A DNA stretch of 29,030 nt from a virus. A model generated the notes under the pieces. The model had not been told where the DNA came from, searched no databases, and saw only the letters and a program-made list of their open reading frames with translations. The first letter of the stretch is position 1. Every line of letters starts with the position of its first letter. Location: IMG/VR virus record IMGVR_UViG_3300025379_000052, positions 1 through 29,030 of that record, one strand, 5' to 3'. The position numbers and the translations under genes are program-made. Shown here piece after piece: positions 27,251-29,030 of the stretch.

Positions 27251-28047
27251 GGTCCCCGCAAGGGTTGAAACTAGGTCCCCGCAGCGGTTATAGTCATGTT
27301 GTTGGCAAAACTAGGTCCCCGCAACTGTTGCTGAGATCAAGCTTGATTTTCAGGTTTTGGAAAAAATTTTTGCTCGAGATCACGTGATAAGGAAAAAATT
27401 TTACTATTTTCTTCCCACTGACACTGATTTTCTGCAGCAAATGCAGATAGGTCCCCGCAGCGGTTCGTCAACGGTGGTGATGTTTCCCAACAATCCTGCA
27501 GGATCAAAATTAGGTCCCCGCAGCGGTTTACACAAGGTCTATACATGCAAAATGAAAAAATGGGCAGCATGGACGAGAGGTGGCTCCCACCACAGTGTCA
27601 ATATCAACCCTGTGATATTGCGCCCATGCGTCAATATCAACCCTGTGATATTGCGCCCACATTCTACCTAGCGCCCATGCATCAACATCGACCCTGTGAT
27701 ATTGCGCCCACATTCTACCTCTCGCCCATGCGTCAACATCAACATTGCCATCTAACGCCCATGCGTCAACTTCAACCCTGTGATGGCTGCTTGCTTGCCT
27801 GCCTCTTGCATGTTTTTTGTGCTTTTCCTTGCCCTGTTGAAAAGGCGCTTTTTTCGCAAATTTTCACTCTTGATATCAACTTGTTAACAGGAACCAACTT
27901 GAGTCTACCTCTAGGCCCACAGATACACCACTTCTACCATCATGCTACAACCTTGTCTCAACAGTGCTGTAACCTAGTCGCAGCTGCTCAACGACACATT
28001 TCTGCCATTGGCGCCACAGTTTTACACATCTGGTCCCCGCAGCGGTT
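27251..28047 (+). repeat. GGTCCCCGCAGCGGTT elements, cluster 2
   Basis: Copies at 27251 and 27314 (variant 3' halves), and 27274, 27450, 27513 and 28032 (exact), all on the plus strand. The sequence between 27330 and 27450 is AT-rich with two GGAAAAAATTTT blocks and no gene. Confidence 0.85.
27600..27785. repeat. AATATCA-ACCCTG-TGATATT tandem repeats
   Basis: A unit of 33-49 bases (GCGCCCATGCGTCAATATCA followed by ACCCTGTGATATT) recurs about five times and degrades toward the 3' side. The AATATCA/TGATATT pair is perfect at 27600-27619 and 27633-27652. Open frames exist on both strands simply because of the repeat; neither has a good ribosome site. 27790-28050 holds no recognisable gene. Confidence 0.7.
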
Positions 28048-28054
28048 TTTGATC

Positions 28055-28088
28055 TTGACATTGTTACACACTGTGTTACTATCACCAC
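28055..28088 (+). promoter_or_regulatory. Promoter of a leaderless message
   Basis: TTGACA 28055-28060, 16 bases, TACTAT 28077-28082. Transcription should start at about 28089, which is the A of the ATG. No ribosome site exists between them. Confidence 0.7.
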
Positions 28089-28592
28089 ATGACACTGCAA
28101 CACAAAATTTATCCAGAAGGTCGCCAAGAATGGTATGTCAATAATCAACTGCATAGAACAGATGGTCCTGCTCGTATCTGGGCAGATGGTGGTCAAGAAT
28201 GGTATGTCAATGGGCAACGACATAGAACAGATGGTCCTGCTCGTATCTGGGCAGATGGTGGTCAAGAATGGTATGTCAATGGGCAACGACATAGAACCGA
28301 TGGTCCTGCTTGTATCTGGGCAGATGGTGGTCAAGAATGGTATGTCAATGGGCAACCGCATAGACTGGATGGTCCTGCTTGTATCTATGCAGATCACACT
28401 CAATTATGGTATGTCAATGGGCAACCGCATAGACTGGATGGTCCTGCTTGTATCTATGCAGATCACACTCAATTATGGTATATCAATGATCTAGATATCA
28501 CTGATCAAGTTCGAGCATGGCAGCAGCAACAAGGGATATCATGGCCTTGGGATCAGGCAACACAAGCACAATTTGCACTGACATTTCTATGA
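28089..28592 (+). CDS. WYVNGQ-HR-DGPA repeat protein, 167 aa
   Basis: After MTLQHKIYPEGRQE come five to six 23-residue repeats, consensus EWYVNGQ-x-HR-x-DGPA-x-IWADG-x-Q, encoded by 69-base DNA units, several nearly identical. This MORN-like Trp/Tyr repeat occurs in proteins of phages, bacteria and giant viruses, role unknown. A C-terminal cap follows (ITDQVRAWQQQQGISWPW, FALTFL). It starts leaderless and overlaps the next gene by ATGA. Confidence 0.85.
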   Translation: MTLQHKIYPEGRQEWYVNNQLHRTDGPARIWADGGQEWYVNGQRHRTDGPARIWADGGQEWYVNGQRHRTDGPACIWADGGQEWYVNGQPHRLDGPACIYADHTQLWYVNGQPHRLDGPACIYADHTQLWYINDLDITDQVRAWQQQQGISWPWDQATQAQFALTFL

Positions 28593-28891
28593 AACCTCAA
28601 CCCAAACGCACTATCTGGGCAGATGGATATCAAGCATGGTTTGTCAATAATCAACTGCATAGAACAGCAGGACCTGCTTATATCCATGCAGATGGCACTC
28701 AAGAATGGTGGGTCAATGGGCAACGACATAGAACAGATGGTCCTGCTTGGATAGGTTCGGATGGACGACAACAATGGTATATGCTAGGGCAAAATATCAC
28801 TGAGGAGGTTCGAGCATGGCAGCAACAACAAGGGATATCATGGCCTTGGGATACAGCTGTACAAACTCAATTTGTCATGACATTTCTATGA
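28589..28891 (+). CDS. WYVNGQ-HR-DGPA repeat protein, 100 aa
   Basis: ATG 28589 overlaps the stop of the previous gene (ATGA), so translation is probably by re-initiation; there is no ribosome site. MKPQPKRTIWADGYQAWFV starts two to three repeats (NNQLHRTAGPAYIHADGTQE, WWVNGQRHRTDGPAW), followed by the same cap (AWQQQQGISWPWDTA) as the previous protein. A shorter duplicate of it. Confidence 0.85.
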   Translation: MKPQPKRTIWADGYQAWFVNNQLHRTAGPAYIHADGTQEWWVNGQRHRTDGPAWIGSDGRQQWYMLGQNITEEVRAWQQQQGISWPWDTAVQTQFVMTFL

Positions 28892-29030
28892 CACCTCAAC
28901 CCAAACACACTATCTGGGCAGATGGCACTCAAGATTGGTGTGTAAATGACCAGCTGCATAGACTGGATGGACCTGCTCGTATTTGGGCAGATGGCCGTCA
29001 AGATTGGTGTGTAAATGACCAGCTGCATAG
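28888..29030 (+). CDS. WYVNGQ-type repeat protein, 5' part
   Basis: ATG 28888 again overlaps the preceding stop as ATGA. It reads MTPQPKHTIWADGTQDW, CVNDQLHRLDGPARIWADG and onward with the repeat out of the window. At least 47 codons are present. It is the third gene of a coupled series, with Trp-Cys replacing Trp-Tyr in its repeats. Confidence 0.8.
   Translation, partial: MTPQPKHTIWADGTQDWCVNDQLHRLDGPARIWADGRQDWCVNDQLH

Noticed and set aside
27545-28144. 199-codon plus-strand frame across the AATATCA repeats and into the repeat gene
   Set aside because: It overlaps the convincing gene at 28089 in another frame, contains the GGTCCCC element and a promoter, and its length is explained by the repeat array.
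1-29030. tRNA genes
   Set aside because: No cloverleaf with a TTCGANNC arm and matching acceptor stem was found on either strand by eye.

Overview
The window reads as an accessory region of a large tailed bacteriophage genome, most likely infecting a Gram-negative bacterium. The evidence is about 60 short genes, nearly all of unknown function, and families common in large phages: SprT-like protease, Api92-like ferredoxin fold, WYL_2/DUF2693, the MGTRSRIG and MGLDMYL proteins, and three GIY-YIG endonucleases. Most genes have their own host-type sigma70 promoter (TTGACA, 16-17 bp, TGC then TATTAT or TATAAT) and an AAGGAG ribosome site. No tRNA, rRNA, integrase or structural gene was seen. The host cannot be named from this sequence.

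Layout. 1-111 is the 3' end of a plus-strand gene. 129-6683 holds minus-strand small genes; the first ones are broken or rearranged. 2700-7140 is compositionally bizarre: it is nearly free of GA, TC, GG and CC, and holds six copies of an apparent small-RNA gene built around GCCGAAATCTGA, most with clear promoters and several with perfect intrinsic terminators. 7214-16629 is a plus-strand run of small genes. 16642-19528 holds two minus-strand homing endonucleases; the second has split or duplicated the 3' end of its neighbour. 19590-25017 is another plus-strand run, including a winged-helix protein and an AAA+ ATPase. 25219-25928 has three minus-strand genes. 26300-28050 has no convincing gene but holds an eighth small-RNA copy, three kinds of tandem repeat and a cluster of a 16-bp element. 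From 28089 to the end are three translationally coupled genes made of WYVNGQ-HR-DGPA repeats.

How it works together. Genes are expressed one by one rather than as long operons. Stop codons are often embedded in the -35 box of the next promoter. Many promoters carry a perfect palindrome centred on the 5' edge of the -10 box, and the palindrome sequence differs from promoter to promoter while self-complementarity is kept. That class of palindromic promoters, the small-RNA family with its companion 18-bp stem element, and the GA/TC/GG/CC-depleted block are the strongest candidates for something undescribed. All coordinates, starts and repeats were read by eye; statements about protein families are from memory, not from searches.
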